Shown here: positions 1-9,240 of the stretch, in pieces
Position numbering within the stretch: the stretch's first letter is position 1
How the letters are laid out: the number at the start of each line of letters is the position of its first letter
Source of the DNA: Haloarcula sp. H-GB4
Lineage (GTDB): Archaea > Halobacteriota > Halobacteria > Halobacteriales > Haloarculaceae
Direction: 5' to 3'
NCBI RefSeq assembly: GCF_030848575.1
Contig: NZ_JAVDDX010000001.1
Coordinates: 1,364,001-1,428,000, forward strand
DNA length: 64,000 nucleotides
Position numbers and translations under genes: made by a program
The notes under the pieces: model-generated
The model's database searches: none
Seen by the model: only the letters and a program-made list of their open reading frames with translations
What the model was told of the DNA's origin: nothing

Positions 1-739
1 TCTCCGATTCCTCTTCAGTTAATTCCAGCTTCCCAGTATTGTACTCCCAGTTGTGTTCCGTTACATGATTGACGACTTGAATTGCCGTCTTCCTATCAAC
101 CCCGAGGTCAGCTAAGTAGCGTTCCTGATACGGAATCGGAGGGAGATACGGATCATGCGGGCCAAGATAATGTAGGAACATAAAATACGGATTCGCGTCT
201 TGGTTCAGCCGCCGAATGTTTCGCTTGGCCAATTCATTAACAATGTATGCTATCGAGTGGTCGACAAGGTCCGTTGAGAAGCCAACAGAGTGGTTTCTAA
301 TTCCAAGCAGATACTTGAGGAGGATGTCGATATCGACCGTCTCCAGCAGTGAACTGACGCTACCGAACCAATCGAACTCATCAAACCCACGGTGAAGTCC
401 TGTCGCTCTGCTAACATGTGAGTTTCGAGAGATTGCGACAGACTGGTACCCTGCCTCGCTCAGCAGTTCAGGAACCGTTTGCAACTCGGACGGAATCGCG
501 TTCTCGATCATATTCACACCGTGAGCCGATGGATAGACACCTGTCAGCATTGATGAGACCGAGGGTCTGGTCGCGATGGCATGAGAAAAACAGTTTGAGA
601 CAGCAGTTCCCTGCGCCTCGTCAGCAATCGCTTGAATGTTCGGTGTTGTGTTTCTCTCGTATCCATCCATTGTGGTGTGGTCTGCCCGAAGCGCATCGAT
701 GACAATCCAGACAATATTCGGGTGATGACCAGCTTCCAT
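1..739 (-). CDS. Sulfatase / alkaline-phosphatase-superfamily enzyme, C-terminus beyond window
   Basis: Reading the minus strand from ATG at 739 gives an open frame to the window edge (246 codons). The start reads MEAGHHPNIVWIVIDALRAD, in which the VIDALRAD segment holds the first metal-binding Asp of the sulfatase fold. Further on are TPNIQAIADE, a nucleophile region TRPSVSSMLTGVYPSAHG and FLHYLGPHDPYLPP, all in family order. The usual Cys of sulfatases (C-x-P-x-R) is replaced by Thr, so a formylglycine-type sulfatase is unlikely; a phosphodiesterase or phosphoglycerol/phosphoalkyl transferase acting on surface glycan is a better inference. The gene lies beside rmlD and a rhamnosyltransferase-like gene, which supports a role in glycan decoration. 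An ATG 27 bases upstream is in frame, but the homologous part begins right after 739. Confidence 0.85.
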   Translation of the reverse strand, partial: MEAGHHPNIVWIVIDALRADHTTMDGYERNTTPNIQAIADEAQGTAVSNCFSHAIATRPSVSSMLTGVYPSAHGVNMIENAIPSELQTVPELLSEAGYQSVAISRNSHVSRATGLHRGFDEFDWFGSVSSLLETVDIDILLKYLLGIRNHSVGFSTDLVDHSIAYIVNELAKRNIRRLNQDANPYFMFLHYLGPHDPYLPPIPYQERYLADLGVDRKTAIQVVNHVTEHNWEYNTGKLELTEEESE

Positions 740-988
740 GGCCAACACTAGGACGCACGGATACATCGTTATTGGTAAAGTACCTTCCATAACCGCCTGC
801 CCAGTGCGATTTTAGCAACGACGTGGTCCGAGTTCACATTTGTAATTATGGCTGATCGGTCGTGGCTCTAGAACTGGATTAGCTGGACGTCTGAGGCGGG
901 TCGTCAGCAAGCTGAGCCACAGACGAATTGCGAAATTACTGGTGGTGGGTAGATAGTTCAGGCGCTGTTCCCCCAACGGACATGGGAA

Positions 989-996
989 TTTAATAT
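989..996 (+). promoter_or_regulatory. Probable TATA box upstream of 1020/rmlD
   Basis: The element TTTAATAT is centred about 27 bases before the ATG at 1020, the spacing expected for a leaderless haloarchaeal transcript. It probably drives transcription into rmlD, either through the small reading frame at 1020-1223 or as a 5' leader of about 200 bases. Confidence 0.4.
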
Positions 997-1019
997 CCAG
1001 GTAGCGGTATGTCGGCAAA

Positions 1020-1223
1020 ATGAGAGGGACTAACGGGAGGATCTATACTCAGTTGCTACAGCAGGCAGATAGTACCGATTGGCCGGGTAGTCCAAAAGAC
1101 ACAGATACCGAGCGGGAGAGGGAATCCGCTCGTCACAGCCTTGCTGGAGGGGATGGTTTTGACGATAACAAACCGGGACAAGGCAACGGCCGGCGCTCAA
1201 TTACAGTGGCACTGGTGTCATGA
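1020..1223 (+). CDS. Small hydrophilic ORF overlapping rmlD start (doubtful)
   Basis: This 67-codon frame begins at an ATG correctly spaced from a TATA-like element and ends in a TGA that overlaps the rmlD ATG (ATGA), an arrangement typical of translationally coupled haloarchaeal genes. The product, beginning MRGTNGRIYTQLLQQAD, is hydrophilic with no domain I recognise. It is only moderately acidic and has a run of Arg and Glu residues around 30-36. The position favours a real gene and the composition does not. If it is not translated, the stretch 740-1219 is a 480-base spacer that also holds the promoter of the leftward sulfatase gene. Confidence 0.25.
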   Translation: MRGTNGRIYTQLLQQADSTDWPGSPKDTDTERERESARHSLAGGDGFDDNKPGQGNGRRSITVALVS

Positions 1224-2086
1224 ATATCGTCGTTATCGGTGGAAGCGGGCTCGTTGGACAAAACATCTTGCGAAGCTGTGAGGAGCGTGGCATTTCAGCG
1301 ACCGGAACGTATAGAACAGCACCTGATACAGGAACTAACAGAGAGCTAGATAAGACAGACCCTGTATCAGTTCGCGAGCTTCTCCAAGAGATTGAACCGG
1401 ACGCAGTCGTAGATACAGCCGCGTTTCACGCTGTTGATGACTGTGAATCCGAGCAAGAGCGCGCGTGGACGGTCAACGCACAGGGGACGAAACACGTGGC
1501 TAGCGCCGCAGACGCTGTCGGCGCACAGCTAATTTATATCTCGACAGATTACGTATATTCTGGAGCACCGAGCGATGCACCGTTCAGTGAGACAGACTCC
1601 GTCTCACCGGTTAATTACTACGCACGGACGAAGTATGCTGGCGAACAGGCAGCAAAAATCGCTACAGAAACGACGGTGCTACGACCAAGCGTAATCTATG
1701 GTCTCGCCAGCAACAACTTCGTCACGTGGGCTATCAGCGAGCTACGAGCAGGCAATGAGATATCGATCGTTGACGATCAGGTTTCTACCCCCACGTACGC
1801 GCGCGATCTGGCGCAAGCTGCATTGGCGGTTGCTGATCAGAACCTCACGGGCGTGTACAACGCAGCCGGACCGACGCGAGTGTCGCGATATCGATTCACA
1901 CGTGATCTGGCCGCATCATTCGGGTTTAATCAAGACCTGATTTCACCGATCTCTACCGAAGAGTTCGGCCAAGAGGCACCTCGTCCGACAGATAGCAGTT
2001 TGGATTCGTCGAGAATTTCAAATAACGCAGATATATCATTTCGGTCTCATTCGGCAGTCTTCGACAAACTGGCAGAGATATCATAA
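1220..2086 (+). CDS. rmlD: dTDP-4-dehydrorhamnose reductase (RmlD/RfbD family)
   Basis: A 288-residue protein of the extended short-chain dehydrogenase fold. The NAD(P)-binding motif GGSGLVG is at residues 7-13, the STDYVYSG strand at 108-115, and the catalytic YxxxK pair at Y134 and K138 (YARTK). Length matches RmlD, which reduces dTDP-4-dehydro-rhamnose to dTDP-L-rhamnose in the cytoplasm. The RmlA, B and C enzymes are not in this window. The next gene is a rhamnosyltransferase-like GT2, which fits use of the nucleotide sugar in surface glycan assembly. A related possibility is another NDP-sugar 4-ketoreductase, since the family is hard to split by sequence alone. Confidence 0.85.
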   Translation: MNIVVIGGSGLVGQNILRSCEERGISATGTYRTAPDTGTNRELDKTDPVSVRELLQEIEPDAVVDTAAFHAVDDCESEQERAWTVNAQGTKHVASAADAVGAQLIYISTDYVYSGAPSDAPFSETDSVSPVNYYARTKYAGEQAAKIATETTVLRPSVIYGLASNNFVTWAISELRAGNEISIVDDQVSTPTYARDLAQAALAVADQNLTGVYNAAGPTRVSRYRFTRDLAASFGFNQDLISPISTEEFGQEAPRPTDSSLDSSRISNNADISFRSHSAVFDKLAEIS

Positions 2087-2276
2087 TAATTCTTCAGCAC
2101 AAACGTGTTACTGCATTGGAGCAGTCTCTATCGAGTAGCCGACCGCTACTGATGCAAATAAGTTCTATTTTCGCCGTTCAGTAGCCACCATCTATCTATA
2201 TGACAGAAGGTCCTATTTTTGACAGTAATGGCTATTGACAGCTTTGCCGTTGGAAGAACACCGGGCTTGTACCATC

Positions 2277-3161
2277 ATGAAGCCGAGTGTTAGTGTCGTA
2301 ATATTAACAAAGAATCCGGGGAAACAGTTTGAGGAGATACTGTCTGCAGTTGAGAGACAGTCGTATTCTGGCCCCGTAGAAACCGTTGTGGTCGATTCCG
2401 GATCAACGGATGGAACACTTTCACGAGCAGAGGCCCATGGCTGTGCTATTTATACCATCAATCCGGAGGATTTTCATCACAGTAAAACCCGGAATTTCGG
2501 GGCAGAGAACGCCTCCGGAGACATACTCGTGTATCTTACCCATGACGCGACGCCTAAAACGGAAGACTGGCTAGAAAATCTTGTCAATCCGATTATCTCC
2601 GATCAGGCGGGGGTTGTGTACGGCCGGCAAGTCGCGTACCCGGACGCAAAGCCGATGAATGAATTCTTTTACTCGCATTTCTATCCGGACCAACGCAACA
2701 CACTGACTGCAGACGATACGACAGACACACGGCAGTTCTTCCTCGACAACGTGTATGTTTCGGACGTATCAGCGGCCATCGATAGAGATATTTGGGAGCA
2801 ATATCGGTTTCAGGAGGCCATCAATATGTCCGAAGATAAAGACTTCGCGCTCCGGGTTCTCGATGGGGACGTGAACATCGTCTATGAGCCTGAGGCTGTG
2901 GTCTACCATTCACATGATTATGATCTTAGAGAGAATCTGCAGCGGCGATTCGAGGACGGGCGGGCGTACGCAACTATCGCCGCAGATGGAGAGGACAATT
3001 TCGTCTCAAATGGGGTGCAGTACGTTATTAATGAGATGAAGTATCTGGTCAAGAATGGATACATACACTGGCTGCCCTATGCAGTGCTTTACGACTTCAC
3101 ACACTTTTTCGGGTTCCAGTGTGGGAAGTTGTTAGGACAGTTTGAGAACCTTGAGCGGTAG
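2277..3161 (+). CDS. GT2 family glycosyltransferase, rhamnosyltransferase-like
   Basis: A 294-residue protein beginning MKPSVSVVILTKNPG. The GT-A nucleotide-sugar site is visible as VVDSGSTDGT at residues 38-47, and YLTHDATP around 86-93 supplies the acidic metal-binding motif in the form usual for RfbF-like rhamnosyltransferases. An ED pair near residue 182 (MSEDKDFALRVL) is the expected catalytic-base region. An in-frame start exists at 2235, but the fold begins at 2277, so I use the later ATG. The C-terminal segment (about 245-285) is hydrophobic and aromatic and may dock on the membrane. It probably transfers a sugar, perhaps rhamnose, to a lipid-linked glycan; acceptor unknown. Confidence 0.85.
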   Translation: MKPSVSVVILTKNPGKQFEEILSAVERQSYSGPVETVVVDSGSTDGTLSRAEAHGCAIYTINPEDFHHSKTRNFGAENASGDILVYLTHDATPKTEDWLENLVNPIISDQAGVVYGRQVAYPDAKPMNEFFYSHFYPDQRNTLTADDTTDTRQFFLDNVYVSDVSAAIDRDIWEQYRFQEAINMSEDKDFALRVLDGDVNIVYEPEAVVYHSHDYDLRENLQRRFEDGRAYATIAADGEDNFVSNGVQYVINEMKYLVKNGYIHWLPYAVLYDFTHFFGFQCGKLLGQFENLER

Positions 3162-3641
3162 TTGAGACCAGTATATACGCTACGCAAGGGCGATATCTAT
3201 ATCCGAAAGGCATACTGTTATAATTATTGAAACCTATATCAACGCAATCGATGTGACCTCCGATATCGATCGAGCCCGGATGAGACGGTTAATATTTGGC
3301 TTTCCTACTTCTTTTGACCGTTGTATTCATTACCTTCTACAGTATTGTTATCAATATTTCATTTCTGTCGTAGTATCTGGTAAGTTCCCTGCAAATAAGT
3401 GAACCTAGCTAGCTGAATAGCGATAGTAACTGTATCTTACTCGTCGGAACGATATTTCAGGGACTCCCTAATCACCCACACGAGATGTTCAGAGCAGATT
3501 CACCCCAATCCAATTTGAAAACAGAGACCACCGAGTGTCGGTATCGACAGATTTCGCTCATCGAGCAGCAAGAAAAGCGCAATTACAGCGGTAGCGGGAC
3601 AGAAGCCCACGCTCGCAGCTCACAGCAGATATACAGCAATT
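3162..3641 (+). other. AT-rich intergenic region, no gene seen
   Basis: 480 bases, visibly AT-richer than the flanking genes. I find no plausible coding frame, tRNA or clear repeat. It must hold the promoter of the beta-helix gene at 3642, but no TATA element stands out at the usual distance. Confidence 0.5.
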
Positions 3642-5792
3642 ATGTCTAAGTCATATAACTACAACACCCCTGCAGAAGGGACTCTTGACTGGCATATTCC
3701 ACTGAATGAGAACTTCAGTGCTATCGAAAGCGATGTCCAAGAACTCGCAAACGAACTCGGTGTCTCCGGAGTGGGCGGATACAACACTCCAGCGGAGGGG
3801 TCACTCGACTGGGATAATCCACTGAATGAGAACTTCAGTGCTATCGAAAGCGACGTTCAGACACTTGCTAACGAACTCGGTATCTCTGGCGTTGGCGGGT
3901 ATAACACTCCCGCAGAGGGAACACTCGACTGGCACGTCCCACTCAATAATAACTTCGAGTCGATAATGGACGACCTCAGCACGGTCTCCGATAATATCGG
4001 TGGAGATCAGCTGTCGAAAATGAGCACACTCTCTGTGGCAGACGTTTATTTGTCGTTGGTCAACGATCTTGATGACCGCTCGCAGGCAGTGTATGACGCG
4101 ACTACATTTGATGGTTCCTCACTTGCTCATCAGGTCGAAAACGCAATGTCAGCAATGGGATCAGAGATCGATGGGCGGGCCGTCTTAGAGGTCCCCGCTG
4201 GCACCTATTCTTGGGATAAGACGGTGGAAATCGATACCGGCTCGGTTCTAGGCCCGATGCTCTGCTTCGCGAACGATGCAGCCATAGACGTAACAGCTGA
4301 CTGGGCATTCAACGTCCGCCGATCGGGAGACGGATCGAACTACTACGGACTGACGAATGACCCACGAAATCAGATCCAGGTATATGGTGGGAAGTGGACA
4401 CTCCAGGGGACCGGATGGATGTCCGCAGTCGATATCTACCGGGGTTTGATCGCACCAGTCGTCATCAGAGGTGGGACGCACGGCCTGTTGGTTCGGGATG
4501 GCCAGGACTTCAGTGAAGGCTGGTCTGTCCGTGATGCGACGTTCGAGGGTGTCTCAGAACCAATCCGATTTAATTGCCAGAGTGGCGACCAGCAGTTGCT
4601 CGCAAATCTAACATTCAGAGACTTCCAGACCGGGGTATTCCTCGATCAGGCGTCTGGTCAAAACCTGACTGCATCAAACCTGGTGTTCGAAAGCCCCCGA
4701 AGTGACGCTGTCGGGCTCCGCTTCAATAAGTACACTACTGGAACAGTTTATGGCGCAGTGTGGACTGGGTCTACAGGTGCGTTGCTCTGGAACGACGGGA
4801 ATTACACGCGCCCATCTGTCGTCGATGCCGATATTGCAGACGGCGGTTCACTCTGGAAGGGGCTGGAACCAGACGCCTCTTCAGACGTGCCGTGGCAGCA
4901 ATGTCAAGACTCACCGGTCGTAGTGGATGGCGGTCCACAGATCACAACGCCAGTCGTTCGAACAGACTCCTACAGTGGCTCGTTGGCAGATCAGATTGAA
5001 GCGGCTGCGGGCGATCTGTCAGAGGGAGGGACGATTCTGATCTCTGGACAGGATTCGTATGACATTGGACGAACGATCTCACTGACGCTCGGGGGTCGTG
5101 ATATCTCGGTCGTGTCTGCATGGAACGTTCGATTCAACGTGACGACCTCCGGGTGGACCTTCGATGTGACTGGTGCCGGTCACCTCGGTATTTACGGCGG
5201 CTTCTGGCATGGGCAAAACGACGGGTCGAAGCCGGGATGGTTGACCACTGATGTCCCGAATCTCGACGTAGCTGTCAACGCTGTATGGTTCTTCCCCGGT
5301 GGCAGCGGGATCAACGCGACACCTCGTTCCAAGGGGAGCTACCGGATCTTCGATACGCGATTCCACAAGATCTGTGAAACAAACGAGGTCGACCTCGCGA
5401 GTAATGCGTGTGTCCAGATTGGTGGCTCCGGATGCGCAGAGCTACTCCTCTCGCATATCGAAACCTCTGAGACGAAACGGTGTTACCGGTTCAATGCCGC
5501 AGTTGACGACTTCCACGGTGTCCGTCTTTCCGCACACCCCTGGTCTGAGAACGATGGGGCGAAATTCGCAGAAACAAACGCATCGCTGACTGGAACATGG
5601 TTCAACGTGAAATGGGAAGCGCCACGTAACAGCAACAGCATTGTATTCGACAACAGCAACACGTCGTCTCCTGCTGACGCAGTTGAGCCGTGGTCATGGG
5701 CAGACGGGGAACCGGTTGAGTTGTGGCGGGGGACAAAGCCACAGTTCTTCCCGGGGATCGACACCCGAGTGGATACGGCCCACATTCCGTAG
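3642..5792 (+). CDS. Repeat-headed double beta-helix (pectate-lyase-like) protein
   Basis: A 716-residue protein. Residues 7-46, 47-86 and 87-119 are three copies of a 40-residue unit with the core YNTPAEGxLDWxxPLNENF, the third shorter and more diverged. The rest reads as two tandem beta-helix domains. The first starts near residue 157 (SLAHQVENAM, then LEVPAGTYSWDKTVEI), and the second near residue 445 (SLADQIEAAAGDLSEGGTI, then DSYDIGRTISL). Both then run through Gly- and Asn-rich short strands typical of right-handed parallel beta-helices. There is no signal peptide or membrane segment. The unit with W..PLN.NF resembles short head modules of tail-fibre-like proteins. Possible roles are glycan cleavage, epimerisation or binding; no catalytic residues can be assigned. 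It sits between a glycosyltransferase and a flippase. Confidence 0.75.
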   Translation: MSKSYNYNTPAEGTLDWHIPLNENFSAIESDVQELANELGVSGVGGYNTPAEGSLDWDNPLNENFSAIESDVQTLANELGISGVGGYNTPAEGTLDWHVPLNNNFESIMDDLSTVSDNIGGDQLSKMSTLSVADVYLSLVNDLDDRSQAVYDATTFDGSSLAHQVENAMSAMGSEIDGRAVLEVPAGTYSWDKTVEIDTGSVLGPMLCFANDAAIDVTADWAFNVRRSGDGSNYYGLTNDPRNQIQVYGGKWTLQGTGWMSAVDIYRGLIAPVVIRGGTHGLLVRDGQDFSEGWSVRDATFEGVSEPIRFNCQSGDQQLLANLTFRDFQTGVFLDQASGQNLTASNLVFESPRSDAVGLRFNKYTTGTVYGAVWTGSTGALLWNDGNYTRPSVVDADIADGGSLWKGLEPDASSDVPWQQCQDSPVVVDGGPQITTPVVRTDSYSGSLADQIEAAAGDLSEGGTILISGQDSYDIGRTISLTLGGRDISVVSAWNVRFNVTTSGWTFDVTGAGHLGIYGGFWHGQNDGSKPGWLTTDVPNLDVAVNAVWFFPGGSGINATPRSKGSYRIFDTRFHKICETNEVDLASNACVQIGGSGCAELLLSHIETSETKRCYRFNAAVDDFHGVRLSAHPWSENDGAKFAETNASLTGTWFNVKWEAPRNSNSIVFDNSNTSSPADAVEPWSWADGEPVELWRGTKPQFFPGIDTRVDTAHIP
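3660..3998 (+). repeat. Three tandem 120-bp coding repeats
   Basis: Units begin at 3660, 3780 and 3900. Units 1 and 2 share a perfect stretch over about 3701-3734 and 3821-3854 (the segment encoding PLNENFSAIES), so the duplication looks recent. Unit 3 is more diverged and truncated. Confidence 0.85.
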
Positions 5793-6183
5793 ATCGAGGG
5801 ACTATCTTCTCTCTGGACTGATACTGTCTATATAAACGTCTTCATCGGTCTTCACGGTCGGCGCCCCCATTCCGTCAATCGTATTAGGTACTTGATTGTG
5901 ACATTACAAGCGGATTGACACGTCATAATCCGCGACTAACTATTTATTCAGTATGGGTTGCCCAATGTAGACGTGAAACAAAGCATTTTACAGTGCCATG
6001 CAAACTCCTTCGGTGGTTCTCAAATCCATATCTATTCAGACATCTCCTCCGATGTCAGAATGGGCGGCCCCCCTATGACACCGATCCGGACCGAGGACAC
6101 AACCCCCTCTGTGTTCAATATCAAGCAGTCTACTCGCATCCCTTTCTGCAATATTACGGTATGACAAGCGACGCTTGCTAGCG
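5793..6183 (+). other. Intergenic region, no gene seen
   Basis: 391 bases between the beta-helix gene and the flippase. Short open frames here have no recognisable features. A TATATAAA-like stretch at about 5830-5837 is too far from the flippase start to be assigned with confidence. Confidence 0.4.
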
Positions 6184-7704
6184 ATGAGCGATCAGACGAA
6201 CTCAGCCATGACTGGCACCGACGAGGACGGATCGATACACAAACTGTACGAACAGATTATCAAAGGAGGCGGTATTGCGTTCGGCGCAAGCCTGTTCGAT
6301 AAAGCTCTTGGGTTCCTGTTCAACATTGTCGTCGCACGGTTTCTCGGGGCGAGCGGATACGGATTGTTCGTTCTCGGGTGGACAGTCGTACAGTTTGCTC
6401 AGCCGATCTCACTACTGGGGTTACCTGACGGTGTCGTACGTTACGTCTCAAAATACCGGAGTGAAGATGCCGATTCACAGGTGCGAGGGACAGTCTTCGC
6501 TTCAATAGCTATCACTGGACTACTGGGAATTCTTTTCGGCATACTCATGGTTCTCTTTTCGGGCCCACTGGCAGTACGAGTCTTTGAAGAATCGGCGTTG
6601 GTTCCGTTGCTGCCAATCCTGGCTGTGGCCCTTCCGTTCCGTGTACTGTTGACTGCATCAACGTCTGTCGCAGTTGGATTCAAGCGTGTTGGTGTCCAGC
6701 AGGGAGTCCTGAATGTCGCCTTTCCGATTCTGAAACTCGGCTTAGTTGCCGGTGCGCTTCTTCTGGGGTATGAACTCAAGGGGATGGTGACAGGGTTTGC
6801 TCTGGCCGTCGTTCTTTCAGCGCTACTCGGACTCGGTTTGATTCCGGGCTTATTCGAAGATATTGGCTTCCGCGGCCCGATTAAAGCCGATATTAAAGGA
6901 TTGCTGAGATACTCGTTTCCGGTGTTTCTCTCGGGGTTCAGCTATCTCGCGCTTAATCAAATGGACCGATTGCTCCTCGGTACGTTTCGCTCGTCGGCAA
7001 CTGTCGGGATATACAACGCCTCTTCGGTACTCTCACAGCAGGGAGTGATTTTCTTTTCGGCGCTGGTCACGATATTCAATCCAATCGCCTCGGATCTGTA
7101 TAGCGGTAACAACATCACCAGACTTGAAACCGTGTATCAGACGGTGTCCCGCTGGGTGCTGATTTTCACGTTTCCGGTTGTTGTCATCGGGTCACTGTTC
7201 GCAGCCGAACTCCTGCAGTTATTCAATGAACAGTTCACTGAGGGCGTTCCAGTGTTGATCATCTTGTTTGCCGCGCAATTATTGCTAGTCGCGGTTGGAC
7301 CGGCCGGCGAGCTCTTGCAGATGTCCGGGTTTCAGGATATCGTTCTGGTCGATACAGTGACCATGCTGGTCGCTAATGTCATCCTCAATCTGTTCCTGAT
7401 ACCGCAATACGGTGGTGTTGGAGCAGCGGTGGCGACTGCGATCTCCATTTCGGGAGTCCAGCTAGCCGAGCTCTATCAGACAAAGCAGTACGTCGGTATC
7501 CAACCGATCGGGAGGCAGTATATCATCACGCTTGTTATCGGGGGCGTGTTCGCGCTTCTCGCGTACTTGATAGGCCTCCGCTCTTTCTCCCTCCTCCCGC
7601 GGATCGGAATGGCACTCGGAATTGCGGTGGTCTATGTGCTGGTCATCTGGATGTTTGCAGTCGTTGATGACGATAAAGACATTTTCCGAGAATTCGTTGG
7701 CTGA
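6184..7704 (+). CDS. Wzx-type polysaccharide flippase (MOP superfamily)
   Basis: A 506-residue polytopic protein with about 12-14 hydrophobic segments spaced through its whole length. The N-terminal stretch GGGIAFGASLFDKALGFLFN and the following VVARFLGASGYGLF are typical of polysaccharide-synthesis exporters (PF01943/PF13440 type). The central NQMDRLLLGTF segment is also usual. It should flip lipid-linked oligosaccharides across the membrane. A TTG start at 6175 is in frame three codons earlier, but the ATG at 6184 (MSDQTNSAM) is a better start. The gene lies among glycosyltransferases on the same strand, which supports the role. Confidence 0.9.
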   Translation: MSDQTNSAMTGTDEDGSIHKLYEQIIKGGGIAFGASLFDKALGFLFNIVVARFLGASGYGLFVLGWTVVQFAQPISLLGLPDGVVRYVSKYRSEDADSQVRGTVFASIAITGLLGILFGILMVLFSGPLAVRVFEESALVPLLPILAVALPFRVLLTASTSVAVGFKRVGVQQGVLNVAFPILKLGLVAGALLLGYELKGMVTGFALAVVLSALLGLGLIPGLFEDIGFRGPIKADIKGLLRYSFPVFLSGFSYLALNQMDRLLLGTFRSSATVGIYNASSVLSQQGVIFFSALVTIFNPIASDLYSGNNITRLETVYQTVSRWVLIFTFPVVVIGSLFAAELLQLFNEQFTEGVPVLIILFAAQLLLVAVGPAGELLQMSGFQDIVLVDTVTMLVANVILNLFLIPQYGGVGAAVATAISISGVQLAELYQTKQYVGIQPIGRQYIITLVIGGVFALLAYLIGLRSFSLLPRIGMALGIAVVYVLVIWMFAVVDDDKDIFREFVG

Positions 7705-7797
7705 CCCTTCCCCTCATGTTGCAAAGGGGCAAACCGCAAGCGATCGCAGAGATAGTCCCGTTTCAACCCAAGCTACTGTAGTGTTATATCCAGGTCG

Positions 7798-8967
7798 TCA
7801 TTCGGTTGTTTCGCTCTCACGTCCCCACGTTGACGCCGCGGTCATGTGACTCCACCACGCTGCATTCATTGGCTGATGGCGATGCTCGGGGATGACGTGA
7901 GTGTTAGTCTCCTCGGTGGTTTCAGTATACGATGGCAATACCTCACCTAGTGCCCAGTGCTCCTTTAGCCCAGCAAACTTGAGACGTACAGCCTCAGTCC
8001 GTGTCGACGGATGGGCACCAGAGAGTATCGAGACAGCATCTCCTTCCCACTTCTGTCCATCAGCTAATGGGTTTTCCCCGGACCCATCGTATGTTTTGTT
8101 CAGCATATACTTCCGGAGTGGTTTCTCCGGAAGGGAATCTTGTACCCGCGATCTTTCAATCAGCGGTCCACCAGAGGCGGGACAGAACACGGTCTGAAAC
8201 TTCCGGGTCACGATCGTCAAACTCCAGCCACTGAGGAACTCGTTCCATCCATCGATAGCTGGTCTGATCCGACAGAAAACGACTACCTTCTCGACGATCG
8301 AGGGGTCAGTGAGATATGCGTCAGCAATAGAACAGAGTGGTCCACCTGCCGCAATCACGAGCGGGTTCTCTCGGGATGCCGCGTTAGCTGCGGCAACTAT
8401 TCTATCCGTGGCAGCTGAACCAATCGGGTCTGTCTCGTCTATCGCCTCCGATTCCGGTTTCGTGTGCCGGGTGTTCACTCCTGTTTCAGCGGGAGGGAGG
8501 TCTGTAAAGCCACTTTCTACTGCCTTCGTGCGGATAAGCCTATGATGGTTCGCGTAGCGGTTTTCGGCCTCCGTTTGCTTTTGTTTGCTATCCCACCAGG
8601 GAACACTGGGGAACTCATGAAGGTATCCGTCGAGCTGTATTCCGTTTGAATCACTTGCCATTGCCAGTGCGAGTTCGCCGTTAAAATTGTCCGTCGGGAT
8701 ATCGTTCAGATACACGAACGGATTGGTGTTGTCCACCGCCATCGGTGATGGTAACCGCTGGACAGGCGTCGGTGTGGGCGCTGAATCGGTTTTCGAAGGC
8801 GGTTCCTCCGGTGGCGTCGCGGCGGTGTTTTTTCGAGCAGGTGTGGCGGTTGAAGCAGTTCGAGTGGCCTCGGTAGTGGTGCTAGACTCGGACTGCTGTA
8901 ACCCGGAACAACCGGATATCAGTGGGATCCCGCCTGCTGTGAGAGTTAAGTACGTTCGACGCTTCAT
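7798..8967 (-). CDS. Lipoprotein with a nucleoside-hydrolase-like fold
   Basis: 389 residues from MKRRTYLTLTAGG. The signal peptide ends in LISGC (Cys20), so the protein is a lipid-anchored extracellular protein. A Thr/Ser/Ala-rich linker follows to about residue 85. The folded part starts with FVYLNDIPTDNFNGELALAM, which resembles the Asp-rich N-terminal motif of inosine-uridine nucleoside hydrolases, then LVIAAGGPLCSIADAYLTDP, and near the end WEGDAVSILSGAHP, both in family-like positions. Several of the usual calcium-binding Asp residues are missing, so activity on nucleosides is uncertain. An in-frame ATG at 9123 would put 52 extra residues before the signal peptide and is not preferred. 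The gene converges on the flippase gene. Confidence 0.6.
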   Translation of the reverse strand: MKRRTYLTLTAGGIPLISGCSGLQQSESSTTTEATRTASTATPARKNTAATPPEEPPSKTDSAPTPTPVQRLPSPMAVDNTNPFVYLNDIPTDNFNGELALAMASDSNGIQLDGYLHEFPSVPWWDSKQKQTEAENRYANHHRLIRTKAVESGFTDLPPAETGVNTRHTKPESEAIDETDPIGSAATDRIVAAANAASRENPLVIAAGGPLCSIADAYLTDPSIVEKVVVFCRIRPAIDGWNEFLSGWSLTIVTRKFQTVFCPASGGPLIERSRVQDSLPEKPLRKYMLNKTYDGSGENPLADGQKWEGDAVSILSGAHPSTRTEAVRLKFAGLKEHWALGEVLPSYTETTEETNTHVIPEHRHQPMNAAWWSHMTAASTWGRESETTE

Positions 8968-9240
8968 TTGTCTTTCATATTGGCCCATATAGTAACATTT
9001 CTTTGGGGTGATATGGGTCACTGCCGAGTACGGCTCGACTTTCTTGTTGCTCCGGGAGACAGAATCGCATGCCGTGGGATACGCTGTTTGTGCCGAGTTC
9101 GACATACTCGGCCAGGAAGGCAACTGCTACCACCCATACCGAAGCCAGATAGTACAAACCAGCTGGGTCAACCAAAGAATAACAGTACTGTCAGCTGAAG
9201 TATGAAATGAGAGAAGAGTAAATAGACTATTCAGTTCACT

